Source: CAYPAV01 sp964408805
Lineage (GTDB): Bacteria > Pseudomonadota > Alphaproteobacteria > UBA8366
DNA length: 64,000 nt
NCBI GenBank assembly: GCA_964408805.1
Contig: CAYPAV010000001.1
Location: 310,001 to 374,000, forward strand
Direction of reading: 5' to 3'
Shown here: positions 1-8,653 of the stretch, one piece after another
How positions within the stretch are numbered: position 1 is the stretch's first letter
Layout of the letters: every line of letters starts with the position of its first letter
The notes under the pieces: generated by a model
What the model was told of the DNA's origin: nothing
The model's database searches: none
Seen by the model: the letters and a program-made list of their open reading frames with translations, nothing else
Program-made: the position numbers and the translations under genes

Positions 1-162
1 ATTTTCGGCATGAAGGTGCTGCATGAAGGCAAGCTGGCGGATGTCCATGCCCGCCTGTTGGCCGCGCTCGAGGATCCGGCTTGTCGCGCGGCACCTGTTG
101 ATTTGGAGGTCGCGAAACCGACGCCCGAAACACCCGACGATGGCCGGGCGGCCGCCGAGTGA
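1..162 (+). CDS. glnD: [protein-PII] uridylyltransferase, C-terminal end (partial)
   Basis: Only the last 53 codons are present; the gene enters from the left edge and stops with TGA at 160-162. The tail begins IFGMKVLHEGKLADVHARLL, which resembles the end of the second ACT domain of GlnD, the bifunctional enzyme that uridylylates and de-uridylylates PII in response to glutamine. A short Ala/Pro-rich tail follows. The position directly upstream of murJ matches the glnD-murJ order I know from many alphaproteobacteria. With so little sequence the call rests on this motif plus synteny. Confidence 0.75.
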   Translation: MFGMKVLHEGKLADVHARLLAALEDPACRAAPVDLEVAKPTPETPDDGRAAAE

Positions 163-214
163 AGTGCCCCGAAGCGGCCCTTTTTCCGCCCGATTGAACG
201 GGTAGGTATTTTTC

Positions 215-1789
215 ATGGCGCTCTTGCGATCGATCGCGACCGTTGGCGGCTGGACCATGGGCAGTCGCGTGCTGGGGTTCGTCCGGGATATCCTGATCGC
301 CGGCGTGCTCGGCGCGGGGATGGTCGCCGACGCCTTCTTCGTCGCCTTCAAGCTGCCCAATTTCTTCCGCCGGCTCTTCGCCGAGGGCGCTTTCAATGCG
401 GCTTTCGTGCCGTTGTTCGGCGAGCGTTTGGTGCAAGAGGGACGCGAGCCGGCGCGGCAATTCGCGGCCGAAATCACCGCTTTGATGGTGACGGCGCTCT
501 TTCTGTTCACCGTTCTGGCGCTTCTGTTCATGCCGGCGCTGATGCATTTGATCGCGCCGGGGTTTCGTGCCGATCCCGAAAAGTTCGCGCTTGCGATCGA
601 ACTTACCCGTTTGACGTTCCCCTATCTGATGTTCATGGCGCTGATCGCGCTCCTGGGCGGCATGTTGAACACGTTGCAGCGCTTCGCCGCGACCGCCGCC
701 GCGCCGATATTCCTGAATGTGGTGCTGATTACGGCCCTCGTTCTGGTTAAGACCGGGCTGCTGTCCGCGCCCGGTCGGGCGCTCGCATGGGGGGTTGCGG
801 CGGCGGGGATCGGTCAGTTTCTCTGGTTGGTCGCGGCCTCGGGTCGGGCCGGGTTGATGCCGCGCCTGCCGCGGCCCCGGCTGACCCCGGGCGTGCGCCG
901 ATTGTTGCGGCTGATGGCGCCTGGTCTCGTCGGCGCCGGCGTCGTTCAGATCAACCTCGTCATCGACGTGATCCTCGCCTCGACCCTGCCCCAGGGTTCG
1001 GTCTCCTATCTCTACTACGCGGATCGGGTGAACCAATTGCCGCTCGGCGTCGTCGGGGTCGCGGTCGGGATCGCCCTGCTGCCGCTCCTGACCCGGCAAT
1101 TGAGCGCCGGCGACACCGAAGGGGCCCGCGAGAGCCAGAACCGGGCCATCGAATTCGCCCTCCTTCTCACCCTGCCTGCCGCCGCGGCTCTGGTAGTGCT
1201 TGCGCAGCCGATCGTCGCCGTCCTCTTCGAACGCGGCGCCTTCACGGCCGCCGTCTCCACGGCGACGGCGAACGCGCTCCTGGCCTTCGCGCTGGGGCTT
1301 CCCGCCTACGTTCTGATCAAGGCGCTGACACCCGGTTTCTTCGCGCGCCAGGATACGGCCACGCCGGTCAAGGTCGCGGCCGGTGCGATGGTCCTGAACG
1401 TTCTCTTCGCGATCATCCTGATGCAGTTCTTGGCGCATGTCGGCATTGCCCTCGCGACGGCGCTTTCCGCCTGGCTGAATGCTGCGGCGCTCGGCTGGCT
1501 CTTGCGACGGCGCGGCGATCTCGATCTTGATGAAAGGCTGCGACGACGGGTACCGCGCGTTGCCGCCGCCGCCCTGGTAATGGCCGCTGTCCTTTATTTT
1601 CTCGCCGACGCCTTGGCCCCCTACCTTGCCGGTGGTCTCGGCGCTCGAATCGCGGCGCTCGTGGCACTGATTTTGGTCGGCAAGTTTGCCTTTTGGGCGG
1701 TTGCCCATCTTCTCGGCGCCGTCCGTTGGCGTGAAATAAAGGAATTCATGCGCCGCGAGCCGGGCGACGCATCCGACCTTGACCCTTGA
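215..1789 (+). CDS. murJ: Lipid II flippase MurJ
   Basis: 524 residues, the usual MurJ length, made almost entirely of hydrophobic segments (about 14 predicted membrane spans). It starts MALLRSIATVGGWTMGSRVL and carries the family-typical early stretch with FKLPNFFRRLFAEGAFNAAF near residues 45-65. MurJ belongs to the MOP/MVF superfamily and moves undecaprenyl-linked peptidoglycan precursor (lipid II) across the inner membrane. The ATG lies 52 bases after the glnD stop, and trpS follows 56 bases downstream. The C-terminal tail after the last span is charged and cytoplasmic in character. Confidence 0.95.
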   Translation: MALLRSIATVGGWTMGSRVLGFVRDILIAGVLGAGMVADAFFVAFKLPNFFRRLFAEGAFNAAFVPLFGERLVQEGREPARQFAAEITALMVTALFLFTVLALLFMPALMHLIAPGFRADPEKFALAIELTRLTFPYLMFMALIALLGGMLNTLQRFAATAAAPIFLNVVLITALVLVKTGLLSAPGRALAWGVAAAGIGQFLWLVAASGRAGLMPRLPRPRLTPGVRRLLRLMAPGLVGAGVVQINLVIDVILASTLPQGSVSYLYYADRVNQLPLGVVGVAVGIALLPLLTRQLSAGDTEGARESQNRAIEFALLLTLPAAAALVVLAQPIVAVLFERGAFTAAVSTATANALLAFALGLPAYVLIKALTPGFFARQDTATPVKVAAGAMVLNVLFAIILMQFLAHVGIALATALSAWLNAAALGWLLRRRGDLDLDERLRRRVPRVAAAALVMAAVLYFLADALAPYLAGGLGARIAALVALILVGKFAFWAVAHLLGAVRWREIKEFMRREPGDASDLDP

Positions 1790-1845
1790 CCCGGCAGCGG
1801 CGATAACACCGCGCCTTTCGGCCCAATATTCAACGCGTGGGAGCC

Positions 1846-2841
1846 ATGGACCGTATTTTCTCGGGTATTCAGCCGACCGGAAACCTGCATCTCGGAAATT
1901 ACCTGGGGGCGATCCGCAATTGGGTCCGCCTGCAGGACTCTTATGAATGCATCTACTGCATCGTTGATCTGCATGCGATCACGGCCTGGCAGGATCCGGA
2001 GGAATTGCGCCATAGCACGCGGGAGGTCACGGCGGGACTGATCGCGGCCGGTATCGACCCGGCGAGGAACCTGATCTTCAATCAAAGCCGAAATCCCGAT
2101 CACGCGAAGCTCGCCTGGGTGTTCAATTGCGTGGCGCGCATCGGCTGGCTCAACCGGATGACCCAGTTCAAGGAGAAGGCGGGCAAACATCGAGAAAACG
2201 CCTCCGTCGGTCTCTTCGTCTATCCCAATTTAATGGCGGCCGACATTCTGGCCTACAAGGCGACCCATGTGCCGGTCGGGGACGACCAGAAGCAGCATTT
2301 GGAGTTGGCGCGTGACATCGCCCAGAAGTTCAACACCGATTTCGATTGCGAACTCTTTCCCTTGCCGGAGCCGCTCATTCTGGGCGCGGCGAGCCGGGTC
2401 ATGTCGCTTCGGAACGGCGCCAACAAGATGTCGAAATCGGACCCCTCGGATTATAGCCGAATCAACCTCACCGACGGCGAGGACGATATCGCGCAGAAGA
2501 TTCGCAAGGCCAAGACTGATCCCGACGCGCTGCCGAGCGAGACGGCGGGTTTGGCGGGCCGGCCGGAGGCGGAAAACCTCGTCGGCATCTATGCCGCCCT
2601 CTCGGATCGGACCGCGGAGGAAGCCCTGGCCGATATCGGGGGGCTGCAATTCTCCGAATTCAAGCAGCGCCTGACGGACGTCGCCGTGTCCACGATGGGT
2701 CCCATCGGCACCGAAATGCAGCGATTGATGGCGGATCCCGCCGAAATAGACGGAATTTTGGCCGCCGGCGGCGAACAAGCTTGCGCGCTCTCCGCGCCCG
2801 TCATAGCCGAGGTGTTCGACACGGTTGGGTTCCTAACCTAG
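1846..2841 (+). CDS. trpS: Tryptophanyl-tRNA synthetase
   Basis: 331 residues. This class I aminoacyl-tRNA synthetase activates tryptophan with ATP and charges tRNA-Trp. The HIGH-type signature is in PTGNLHLGNY (residues 10-19) and the KMSKS loop is intact at 194-198. I chose the ATG at 1846, giving MDRIFSGIQPTG, over an in-frame GTG at 1837, because homologues begin this way. The match to the family runs the full length. It sits between murJ and a universal stress protein, probably as an independent housekeeping gene. Confidence 0.96.
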   Translation: MDRIFSGIQPTGNLHLGNYLGAIRNWVRLQDSYECIYCIVDLHAITAWQDPEELRHSTREVTAGLIAAGIDPARNLIFNQSRNPDHAKLAWVFNCVARIGWLNRMTQFKEKAGKHRENASVGLFVYPNLMAADILAYKATHVPVGDDQKQHLELARDIAQKFNTDFDCELFPLPEPLILGAASRVMSLRNGANKMSKSDPSDYSRINLTDGEDDIAQKIRKAKTDPDALPSETAGLAGRPEAENLVGIYAALSDRTAEEALADIGGLQFSEFKQRLTDVAVSTMGPIGTEMQRLMADPAEIDGILAAGGEQACALSAPVIAEVFDTVGFLT

Positions 2842-2913
2842 CCGTCCGCCCGGCCGCTTCCATTGCGCCGACCACTGGTTCGATGGCAGGATGGTTGGGT
2901 TAAGGGGGGCTTA

Positions 2914-3420
2914 ATGTCCGAAGCCGAATCAAACTCCGTATTACCGGGCGTTGTACCGGATGAGCGTGTCTTCCTCGTCGTCGTCGACGAAAGCGAGGAG
3001 ATGGCGCTGGCACTTCATTTCGCCTGCCGCCGCGCGATCAGAAACGATGGACGCGTGGCGCTTCTTTACGTTCCGGCGAACGCGGATTTCCAACACTGGA
3101 TGGCGGTCGGCGACTTGATGCGCGAGGAAGCCCGCGAAGCTGGCGAGGAGTTGTTGCAGCGAGTTTCGACGGAAGTGCAAAGCAAGACCGGCAAGGTGCC
3201 GATCCTCTATATTCGAGAGGGTAATCGCAGCGAGGTGTTGCTGACATTGATGGAGGAAGAGCCGTCGATTTCGATTTTGATCCTTGCGGCGGGAACCGAT
3301 TCCGCGGGTCCGGGACCGATCATCAGCCATATCATGACAAAAGGCGTCCGGCGGCTGCGGGTTCCGCTCACGATCATTCCGGGGTCGCTCAGCGAGGAAG
3401 ATATCAACGCGATCACTTGA
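2914..3420 (+). CDS. Universal stress protein (UspA family)
   Basis: 168 residues. The Usp-type alpha/beta fold is suggested by the N-terminal strand RVFLVVVDESEEMALAL, a middle FQHWMAVGDLM region, and the C-terminal segment MTKGVRRLRVPLTIIPG. Usp proteins are small cytoplasmic stress-survival proteins, some of which bind ATP. The nucleotide-binding Gly motif here (AGPGP about 20 residues before the end segment) is not the canonical G-x2-G-x9-G(S/T), so ATP binding is uncertain. The ATG at 2914 follows the purine-rich AAGGGGGGC; the in-frame codons upstream look non-coding. It lies directly upstream of the Nfu-type gene. Confidence 0.85.
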   Translation: MSEAESNSVLPGVVPDERVFLVVVDESEEMALALHFACRRAIRNDGRVALLYVPANADFQHWMAVGDLMREEAREAGEELLQRVSTEVQSKTGKVPILYIREGNRSEVLLTLMEEEPSISILILAAGTDSAGPGPIISHIMTKGVRRLRVPLTIIPGSLSEEDINAIT

Positions 3421-3497
3421 CCTTGAATGAGATTTCAAAATTCCCACGTTTAGGGTAGGTTCGCGTGGCACATGTTGGAGCTCGAAGGAGAGCAAGG

Positions 3498-4052
3498 ATG
3501 TTTATTCAGACGGAACAGACGCCTAATCCGGCGACCTCGAAGTTCCTGCCGGGCCGGCCGGTGATGGGGTCGGGGACGGCGGATTTTACCGACATGGACG
3601 AGGCGGCGGGAAAATCGCCCCTTGCCGAGCGGATTTTCGCCATTGATGGCGTCGCGGCGGTTTTCTTCGGTGCCGATTTCATCACTGTGACCAAGACCCC
3701 CTCCAAGGAATGGTATCTTCTCAAGCCGGCCATCCTGGGGGCGATCATGGAGCATTTGACCGCCGGGTTGCCGGTGATGTCGGATGTGGGGGACGGGCAC
3801 GAGACGAATGCGGAAGAAGACGGCGAAATCGTCGGCCAGATCAAGGAACTCATCGAAACCAGGGTGCGGCCGGCGGTCGCGCAGGACGGCGGCGATATCG
3901 TCTTTCAGGGCTTCGATGAAGGGATTGTCTATCTTCAACTGCGCGGTGCCTGCGCGGGATGTCCAAGCTCGAGCATGACATTGAAGATGGGGATCGAGAA
4001 CATGCTCAAGCACTATATCCCCGAAGTCGTCGAGGTTCGCGCCGCAATGTAA
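3498..4052 (+). CDS. Nfu/NifU-type iron-sulfur cluster carrier
   Basis: 184 residues. The N-terminal Nfu_N domain (about 1-90) starts MFIQTEQTPNPATSKFLPG. The C-terminal NifU domain (about 105-180) contains the cluster-binding CxxC as CAGC at 152-155. Proteins of this layout accept a [4Fe-4S] cluster and pass it to client enzymes, as shown for NfuA/NFU1. The start at 3498 follows a good ribosome site (GAAGGAG). An in-frame TTG/GTG extension upstream lacks family similarity. It is downstream of the universal stress gene and may share its transcript (77-base gap). Confidence 0.92.
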   Translation: MFIQTEQTPNPATSKFLPGRPVMGSGTADFTDMDEAAGKSPLAERIFAIDGVAAVFFGADFITVTKTPSKEWYLLKPAILGAIMEHLTAGLPVMSDVGDGHETNAEEDGEIVGQIKELIETRVRPAVAQDGGDIVFQGFDEGIVYLQLRGACAGCPSSSMTLKMGIENMLKHYIPEVVEVRAAM

Positions 4053-4109
4053 TCGTGTGGCCGCGGCCGATCGACCAAACGTGGGGAAGACCCGAAGAGG
4101 GGCGAGGGT

Positions 4110-5066
4110 ATGGGTTTCAGCGCGCTTTTGCGTGCCGGGTGGCCGGGATGGCTATCCGTTGGAATTTGCGGATTTTGGCTGGTTTTTTGGGCCGGTCTGG
4201 CACCGCGCGTTCCGACCACCGCGCCGCCGGCTCGGACCACCGCGCCGCTCGTCAAGCCGCGGGATATCAGTGTCGTCACATCGGTCGCGAAACTTCGCGA
4301 GCTGTTCGCCGAAATAGATTACGACCTCGAGGCGGTGCGGGCGGGCACGCGCCCGGTGCCCCGCCTGTTTCTCGCCGCGGTGCCGGAAGGTTTGAGCGGG
4401 ATCGGCCACCCGGCGGAACGCAAGCAGGTCTTCATTGCCATGATGCTGCCGTTGGTGCTGGAAGCGAACGCAAGGGTTCGCAGCCAGCGAGACTGGCTTC
4501 TCGCGCTCGCCAGTCGGCGCGCGAAAGGGAAAGTGCCTGCGGCCGCCGATGGGGCACGTCTCGAAGCGCTGTTTCGCGAATATAGAGTCAGATCGAAACG
4601 CCTCGACGTTCTCCTGGCGCGGGTCGACGAAGTGCCGTCTTCGATCGCCCTTGCACAAAGTGCCATCGAGAGCGGCTGGGGCACGTCACGATTCACGCGC
4701 GAGGGCAACGCGCCCTTCGGTCAATGGACGTCGGCCACATACAAGGGGCTCGTTCCGCGCGAGCGGCCCGAGGGAAAGACTTACAAGGTCAGGACCTTCT
4801 CGCACCTTCTTGATGCGGCCCAATCCTATATTCAAAACATCAACACGCATGGTGCCTATCTCGAATTTCGCCGCCGTCGCCGCGCGATGCGGGCGGCCGG
4901 CAAGCCCCTCGACAGCATGAAATTGATCGGGGCGCTCTCCGCATATGCCGAGGACGGCGAGGACTACGTCCGCTTGATCCAATCCGTGATCGTTCGCAAC
5001 CGCCTCGGCCAGTTGGATTCCGCGAAACTGCGGCCGGTCGGACAAGGATCGAGGCCCGACGTCTGA
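4110..5066 (+). CDS. Bax-like glucosaminidase-domain protein
   Basis: 318 residues. An N-terminal membrane anchor or uncleaved signal (about 8-32) is followed by a Pro/Thr/Ala-rich linker. A glucosaminidase domain follows, with AQSAIESGWGTSRF holding the likely catalytic Glu187. The family (E. coli Bax; mannosyl-glycoprotein endo-beta-N-acetylglucosaminidase superfamily) is thought to cleave peptidoglycan glycan strands in the periplasm, though Bax itself is poorly characterised. It stands 57 bases after the Nfu-type gene and converges on the polysaccharide deacetylase gene. The family assignment is firm and the substrate is inferred. Confidence 0.83.
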   Translation: MGFSALLRAGWPGWLSVGICGFWLVFWAGLAPRVPTTAPPARTTAPLVKPRDISVVTSVAKLRELFAEIDYDLEAVRAGTRPVPRLFLAAVPEGLSGIGHPAERKQVFIAMMLPLVLEANARVRSQRDWLLALASRRAKGKVPAAADGARLEALFREYRVRSKRLDVLLARVDEVPSSIALAQSAIESGWGTSRFTREGNAPFGQWTSATYKGLVPRERPEGKTYKVRTFSHLLDAAQSYIQNINTHGAYLEFRRRRRAMRAAGKPLDSMKLIGALSAYAEDGEDYVRLIQSVIVRNRLGQLDSAKLRPVGQGSRPDV

Positions 5067-5096
5067 CGGTGAAGCAGTTGACGGACTGGACCGGCC

Positions 5097-6098
5097 TCAG
5101 GGCGTGTAGAACTGCACGCCGAACCAGCGCCAGCGATTATCCGGTCCGGGCAGGGTGCAGTTGACCCGCGAGCGACCGGTCGGCAACGGTGCCGCGAACC
5201 GCGCTTCCACCCGTCTTTCGCCAATGCGCTCGAGGGCCATCTTGCCCTGTGTCGAATGATAGCAAGCCAGCCGATCGAGCGTGGGGATCGACCCGTTGAC
5301 GGTGAAACCGAAGGCGGGCGGATTGTGCCGCACCAGGGGATCCGACGGCGTAATCCCGTCCACCGGCAACGGCAGGGCGTTGGCCACCAAACGAAAACGC
5401 CGGATGTCGCCGTAGACTTCGTTGAAGGCGAAGCGGGGTAGAAAAAACGGGTTGCTGGTTCGATGCAGGACCCCGGAATGTTGGCCGAAGGCGGCGCTAA
5501 AACCGGCATTCCGAACCGCTTTCACGACTGCGGAACTGGTTTCGCCGTAAGGATAGGCAAATAGTTTGGGCGCCTTGCCGAGTTCCTTCTCGAACCGACG
5601 GTTCGAGGTCTCGATATCGGCGCGGCTCGCGCCGCCGCCTCGAAGCGCCATATGTAGGTGGGTGTGCGTTTGACTGCCGATCACGACGCCGGCGTCGCGC
5701 AATTCGCGGATCTGATCCCAGCTCATGTAATCCGCGAGACCGCGATCCACGGCGGCCGTCGCGACGAACAGCGTGAACGGCAGCCCTGCCTTGCGCAGAC
5801 GTGGAAAGGCCTCGGTGTAAACCGATCGGAAGGCGTCGTCGATGGTGATTCCGACGGTTCGCTCGGGAAGCGCCTCGCCGGCCCGCAGCCGGGCGAGAAT
5901 TTCCGGTACCGGCAACACCTTATACGGGCCCGCGGCGATTTCGGCCAAGTGGGCTTCGAACTGTTCGATCCGAACATTCGTCTGCACGTGATCGCTATCG
6001 CCGAAACGGTGATACATCAGTATCACGGCCGAATCGGCCGCCCGGGCCGCGCCCGCGCCGAGACAACACATCAGGATTGCGCATGTCCAAAGCGACAT
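5097..6098 (-). CDS. Secreted polysaccharide deacetylase (NodB/CE4 fold)
   Basis: 333 residues. The start MSLWTCAILMCCLGAGAARA forms a signal peptide ending near residue 20. Catalytic motif 1 is TIDDAF with Asp87/Asp88. The second metal motif reads GSQTHTHLHM (141-150), so the first His of the usual H-x3-H is Gln143, as I recall in a subset of this family. FAYPYGE follows. The C-terminal 110 residues form an extra beta-rich region of unknown role. CE4 enzymes de-N-acetylate N-acetylglucosamine polymers in the cell envelope or exopolysaccharide. The open frame runs far upstream of 6098 but that part is shadow of other genes. A GTG start about 17 codons upstream is possible. Confidence 0.85.
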   Translation of the reverse strand: MSLWTCAILMCCLGAGAARAADSAVILMYHRFGDSDHVQTNVRIEQFEAHLAEIAAGPYKVLPVPEILARLRAGEALPERTVGITIDDAFRSVYTEAFPRLRKAGLPFTLFVATAAVDRGLADYMSWDQIRELRDAGVVIGSQTHTHLHMALRGGGASRADIETSNRRFEKELGKAPKLFAYPYGETSSAVVKAVRNAGFSAAFGQHSGVLHRTSNPFFLPRFAFNEVYGDIRRFRLVANALPLPVDGITPSDPLVRHNPPAFGFTVNGSIPTLDRLACYHSTQGKMALERIGERRVEARFAAPLPTGRSRVNCTLPGPDNRWRWFGVQFYTP

Positions 6099-6224
6099 GC
6101 GCGACCGTTTGCCACCCGGGCGTGGTTGCGGAAAGGACGTCAGCACGGTACCTAGATTAACGCCGCCGGAACCCGCCCCACAAGAGGAATAGCCCAACAC
6201 GACTTGGCCAGGAGTTTGGATGGA

Positions 6225-6815
6225 ATGACCGATATGCTGGACGATGCCGCGCTTGATTTGCTTTTCAGGGAGGCCCGTTCCCATCGGGCCTGGCTGGACC
6301 GGCCGGTTTCGGAAGCGGCGCTGCGCCGGATTTACGACATTGCGAAAATGGGTCCGACCAGCGCCAATTGCTCGCCGATGCGGATCGTGTTCGTCCGCAC
6401 CGAGGCGGGCCGGAAGAAGCTTGAACCGTGTCTTTCCAGCACCAATTTCGAGAACGTCAAGGCAGCGCCGGTGACCGCGATCATTGGATATGATCTCGAT
6501 TTTCACGAACATTTCCCGACTCTCTTTCCGTTCGCCGACGCCCGGGCTTGGTTTACGGGCAACGATGCGCTGATCGAAAGCACGGCCTTTCGGAACGGTA
6601 CCCTGCAAGGCGCCTATTTCATCCTGGCGGCGCGTGCGGCCGGGCTCGATTGCGGACCGATGTCGGGTTTCGACAACGCCGCCGTCGATACCGCCTTTTT
6701 CGGCGACACCAAGGTCAGATCGAATTTTATTTGCACGCTTGGCCACGGCGATCATTCGACCTTGTCGGACCGGCCGCCGCGGTTCGGCTTTGACGATGTA
6801 TGCGGATTTGCGTGA
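6225..6815 (+). CDS. RutE/HadB-like nitroreductase family oxidoreductase
   Basis: 196 residues. The flavin-dependent nitroreductase fold shows in MGPTSANCSPMRIVFVRT (FMN-binding start), FRNGTLQGAYFILAARAAGL and the PMSGFDNAAVD segment typical of the malonic semialdehyde reductase (RutE) group. RutE reduces malonic semialdehyde to 3-hydroxypropionate during uracil breakdown. No other rut genes are present here, so the substrate is open. ATG 6225 was chosen because AGGAG lies about 10 bases upstream; an in-frame TTG at 6204 is less likely. It is followed after 6 bases by tsaB. Confidence 0.83.
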   Translation: MTDMLDDAALDLLFREARSHRAWLDRPVSEAALRRIYDIAKMGPTSANCSPMRIVFVRTEAGRKKLEPCLSSTNFENVKAAPVTAIIGYDLDFHEHFPTLFPFADARAWFTGNDALIESTAFRNGTLQGAYFILAARAAGLDCGPMSGFDNAAVDTAFFGDTKVRSNFICTLGHGDHSTLSDRPPRFGFDDVCGFA

Positions 6816-6821
6816 GGGATC

Positions 6822-7493
6822 ATGAACGTCCTGGCGATGGATTGCGCGACGGCCGCTTGTTCGGCCGCGATCCGACGCGATGATGATTTGGTTGCGCGCC
6901 GCTTCGAGGAAATGGCGCGCGGACATTCCGAGTCGTTGATGATCATGGTGCGCGAGGTGATGGCGGAAGCCGGCCTCGATTTTCCGGCGCTGGACCTGAT
7001 CGCCGTCACCGTCGGTCCCGGCGCCTTCACGGGTGTCAGGATCGGATTGGCGGCCGCGCGGGCACTCTCGATCGCGACCGGTCTTCCGCTCGTCGGCGTG
7101 ACCACCTTGGAGGCGGTCGCGCGCGCCCAGGGTAGGCAGACCGAGGCCATGCTCGTCGCCTTGGAGACCAAACGCCGCGACATCTATATCCAGCTTTTCG
7201 ATCCCGGCCGGGGGCCGATCGGGGATCCCGATAGCGTGTTGCCGGAGGATTTGGCCGGCGCCCTTCCGGTCATTCCACCCCTTGTCGCGGGGGACGCGGC
7301 GGCGCGCGCCGCAGCGGCGCTGGTCGACGCCGGCGTTAGAACGCGAGCGCTCGATGGCTCCCCGCACCCCGATGCCGCAATTGTCGCGGAGGTCGCGGCG
7401 GATTGCTATTCCGAGACCGCGACCTTGCCGCCGCCCGAGCCTTTGTATCTTCGCCCGCCCGATGTGGGCCCGCCAAAGGCGAGGCCGAAGTGA
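6822..7493 (+). CDS. tsaB: tRNA threonylcarbamoyladenosine biosynthesis protein TsaB
   Basis: 223 residues of the ASKHA fold. The N-terminal MDCATAACSAAIRRD phosphate-binding strand and the VTVGPGAFTGVRIGLAAARA motif are diagnostic. TsaB is the regulatory partner of TsaD and TsaE in making t6A37 on ANN-decoding tRNAs. The stop overlaps the GTG start of rimI (GTGA), so the two are translationally coupled. This tsaB-rimI pairing is widespread in bacteria. Confidence 0.93.
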   Translation: MNVLAMDCATAACSAAIRRDDDLVARRFEEMARGHSESLMIMVREVMAEAGLDFPALDLIAVTVGPGAFTGVRIGLAAARALSIATGLPLVGVTTLEAVARAQGRQTEAMLVALETKRRDIYIQLFDPGRGPIGDPDSVLPEDLAGALPVIPPLVAGDAAARAAAALVDAGVRTRALDGSPHPDAAIVAEVAADCYSETATLPPPEPLYLRPPDVGPPKARPK

Positions 7494-7966
7494 GCGACAT
7501 CGTTCTTCATGAAATAAATCAGGCCGATCTGCCCGAGATTTCGCGGATTTACGGCGAGAGTTTCGAAGAACCCTATCCCGAACCGGTCGTCGTCTCGCTG
7601 TTGCAAACGCCCGGCGCTTGGTGTCGTTTGGCGGGGCTGGTCTCTGGTGAAACCTGGGCGCCGGCGGGCTTTGCGATCGCACGAACGATTCTGAATGAGG
7701 CAGAGGTTCTGAGTATCGGTACCCGACCCGAGGCCCGCCGCCGCGGCGTGGCGGCCGCGCTCTTGACGGAGGTAATTTCAGAAGCCGGTCGTCGGCGCGC
7801 CCGCGTGGTGCATCTCGAAGTGGGCGAGGACAATCCAGGCGCGGTCGCGCTCTACCTGGCGCACGGATTCGAGACCGTCGGCCGCCGCCCGGATTATTAC
7901 CGCCGGGCCGACCGTTCGCGCGTGGCCGCGCTATTAATGAGCCGATCGATTAATCCTCAGGAATAA
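7490..7966 (+). CDS. rimI: Ribosomal-protein alanine N-acetyltransferase RimI
   Basis: 158 residues, GNAT fold. The acetyl-CoA-binding loop is TRPEARRRGVAAALLTEV, followed by LEVGEDNPGAVALYLAHGF, typical of RimI, and the YYRRADR end strand. RimI acetylates the N-terminus of ribosomal protein S18 and in some species other proteins. The GTG start at 7490 overlaps the tsaB stop by 4 bases. The frame is open upstream within tsaB, but that part is not GNAT-like. Confidence 0.88.
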   Translation: MSDIVLHEINQADLPEISRIYGESFEEPYPEPVVVSLLQTPGAWCRLAGLVSGETWAPAGFAIARTILNEAEVLSIGTRPEARRRGVAAALLTEVISEAGRRRARVVHLEVGEDNPGAVALYLAHGFETVGRRPDYYRRADRSRVAALLMSRSINPQE

Positions 7967-8034
7967 AATCCAATAATCGCCGGCCGCTTAAAATTCTTGA
8001 TGAGTCGATCTTGTCTTTGCTAAAGTGTTGGGAA

Positions 8035-8058
8035 ACCGATTACTAAGTAATAATCGGT
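8035..8058. promoter_or_regulatory. Nested palindrome upstream of mucR (candidate operator)
   Basis: Arms ACCGATTA (8035-8042) and TAATCGGT (8051-8058) are perfect complements around an 8-base centre. The core ATTACTAAGTAAT is itself a perfect inverted repeat. It lies about 100 bases before the mucR ATG in an AT-richer intergenic stretch (7967-8153). MucR proteins commonly repress their own promoters at AT-rich sites, so this may be an autoregulatory or heterologous operator. The repeat is seen directly; its role is inferred. Confidence 0.45.
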
Positions 8059-8153
8059 ATAAAGAAATGAATACAATGTCGTTGGGAATTCTTCTTGGGT
8101 CTCCGGATGATCTGAGCTTGATCCAATGACGCTTGGGAGACGGGAAGCACGTA

Positions 8154-8582
8154 ATGTCGGAACCTTTGCAAGAGGACCGGAAGCGCGACGATCTGCTCGG
8201 GCTGACGTCGGAAATCGTTGCCGCGCATGTCTCGAACAATACCGTCGCCGTGGGTGACCTGCCGGATTTGATAGAACGCGTCTATCGGAGCCTGGAAAGC
8301 GTGGGATCGGATCGGGAGACGCGTGTCGATCGTCCCGTGCCGGCGGTGCCGGCGAAACAGTCGGTCACGCCGGACTACATCATTTGTCTCGAGGACGGCA
8401 AGAAGCTGAAGATGCTGAAGCGCCACCTCAAGACTGCCTATAATCTAACGCCCGAGGAATACAGGGAACGCTGGGGATTGCCGCCGGACTATCCCATGGT
8501 TTCGCCGAATTATGCCCGGCAACGCAGCCAGTTGGCGAAAGAGATTGGTCTTGGCACCCGTTCGCGTCGGCGGCGGGATTAG
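8154..8582 (+). CDS. MucR/Ros family transcriptional regulator
   Basis: 142 residues. The C-terminal Ros/MucR domain contains CLEDGKKLKMLKRHLKTAYN and LTPEEYRERWGLPPDYPMV, followed by SPNYARQRSQLAKEIGLG. MucR proteins are abundant H-NS-like regulators of exopolysaccharide, motility, cell-cycle and symbiosis/virulence genes in alphaproteobacteria. The zinc-finger ligands are only partly present: CxxD replaces CxxC and the last His is Tyr, so the site may not bind zinc. I chose ATG 8154; an in-frame TTG lies 21 bases upstream. It is a single gene with its own upstream region. Confidence 0.92.
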   Translation: MSEPLQEDRKRDDLLGLTSEIVAAHVSNNTVAVGDLPDLIERVYRSLESVGSDRETRVDRPVPAVPAKQSVTPDYIICLEDGKKLKMLKRHLKTAYNLTPEEYRERWGLPPDYPMVSPNYARQRSQLAKEIGLGTRSRRRRD

Positions 8583-8653
8583 AACGGCGCCCGTGATCAT
8601 CGGCGTGGGATTGTTTTGGAGGGGTGGAGTAGCGCAGTGACGAGTTGGGTGGC

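Noticed and set aside
6099..7682. Upstream extension of the polysaccharide deacetylase frame to about 860 codons
   Set aside because: The extension is antisense to the nitroreductase, tsaB and rimI genes and lies before a clear signal peptide at 6098.
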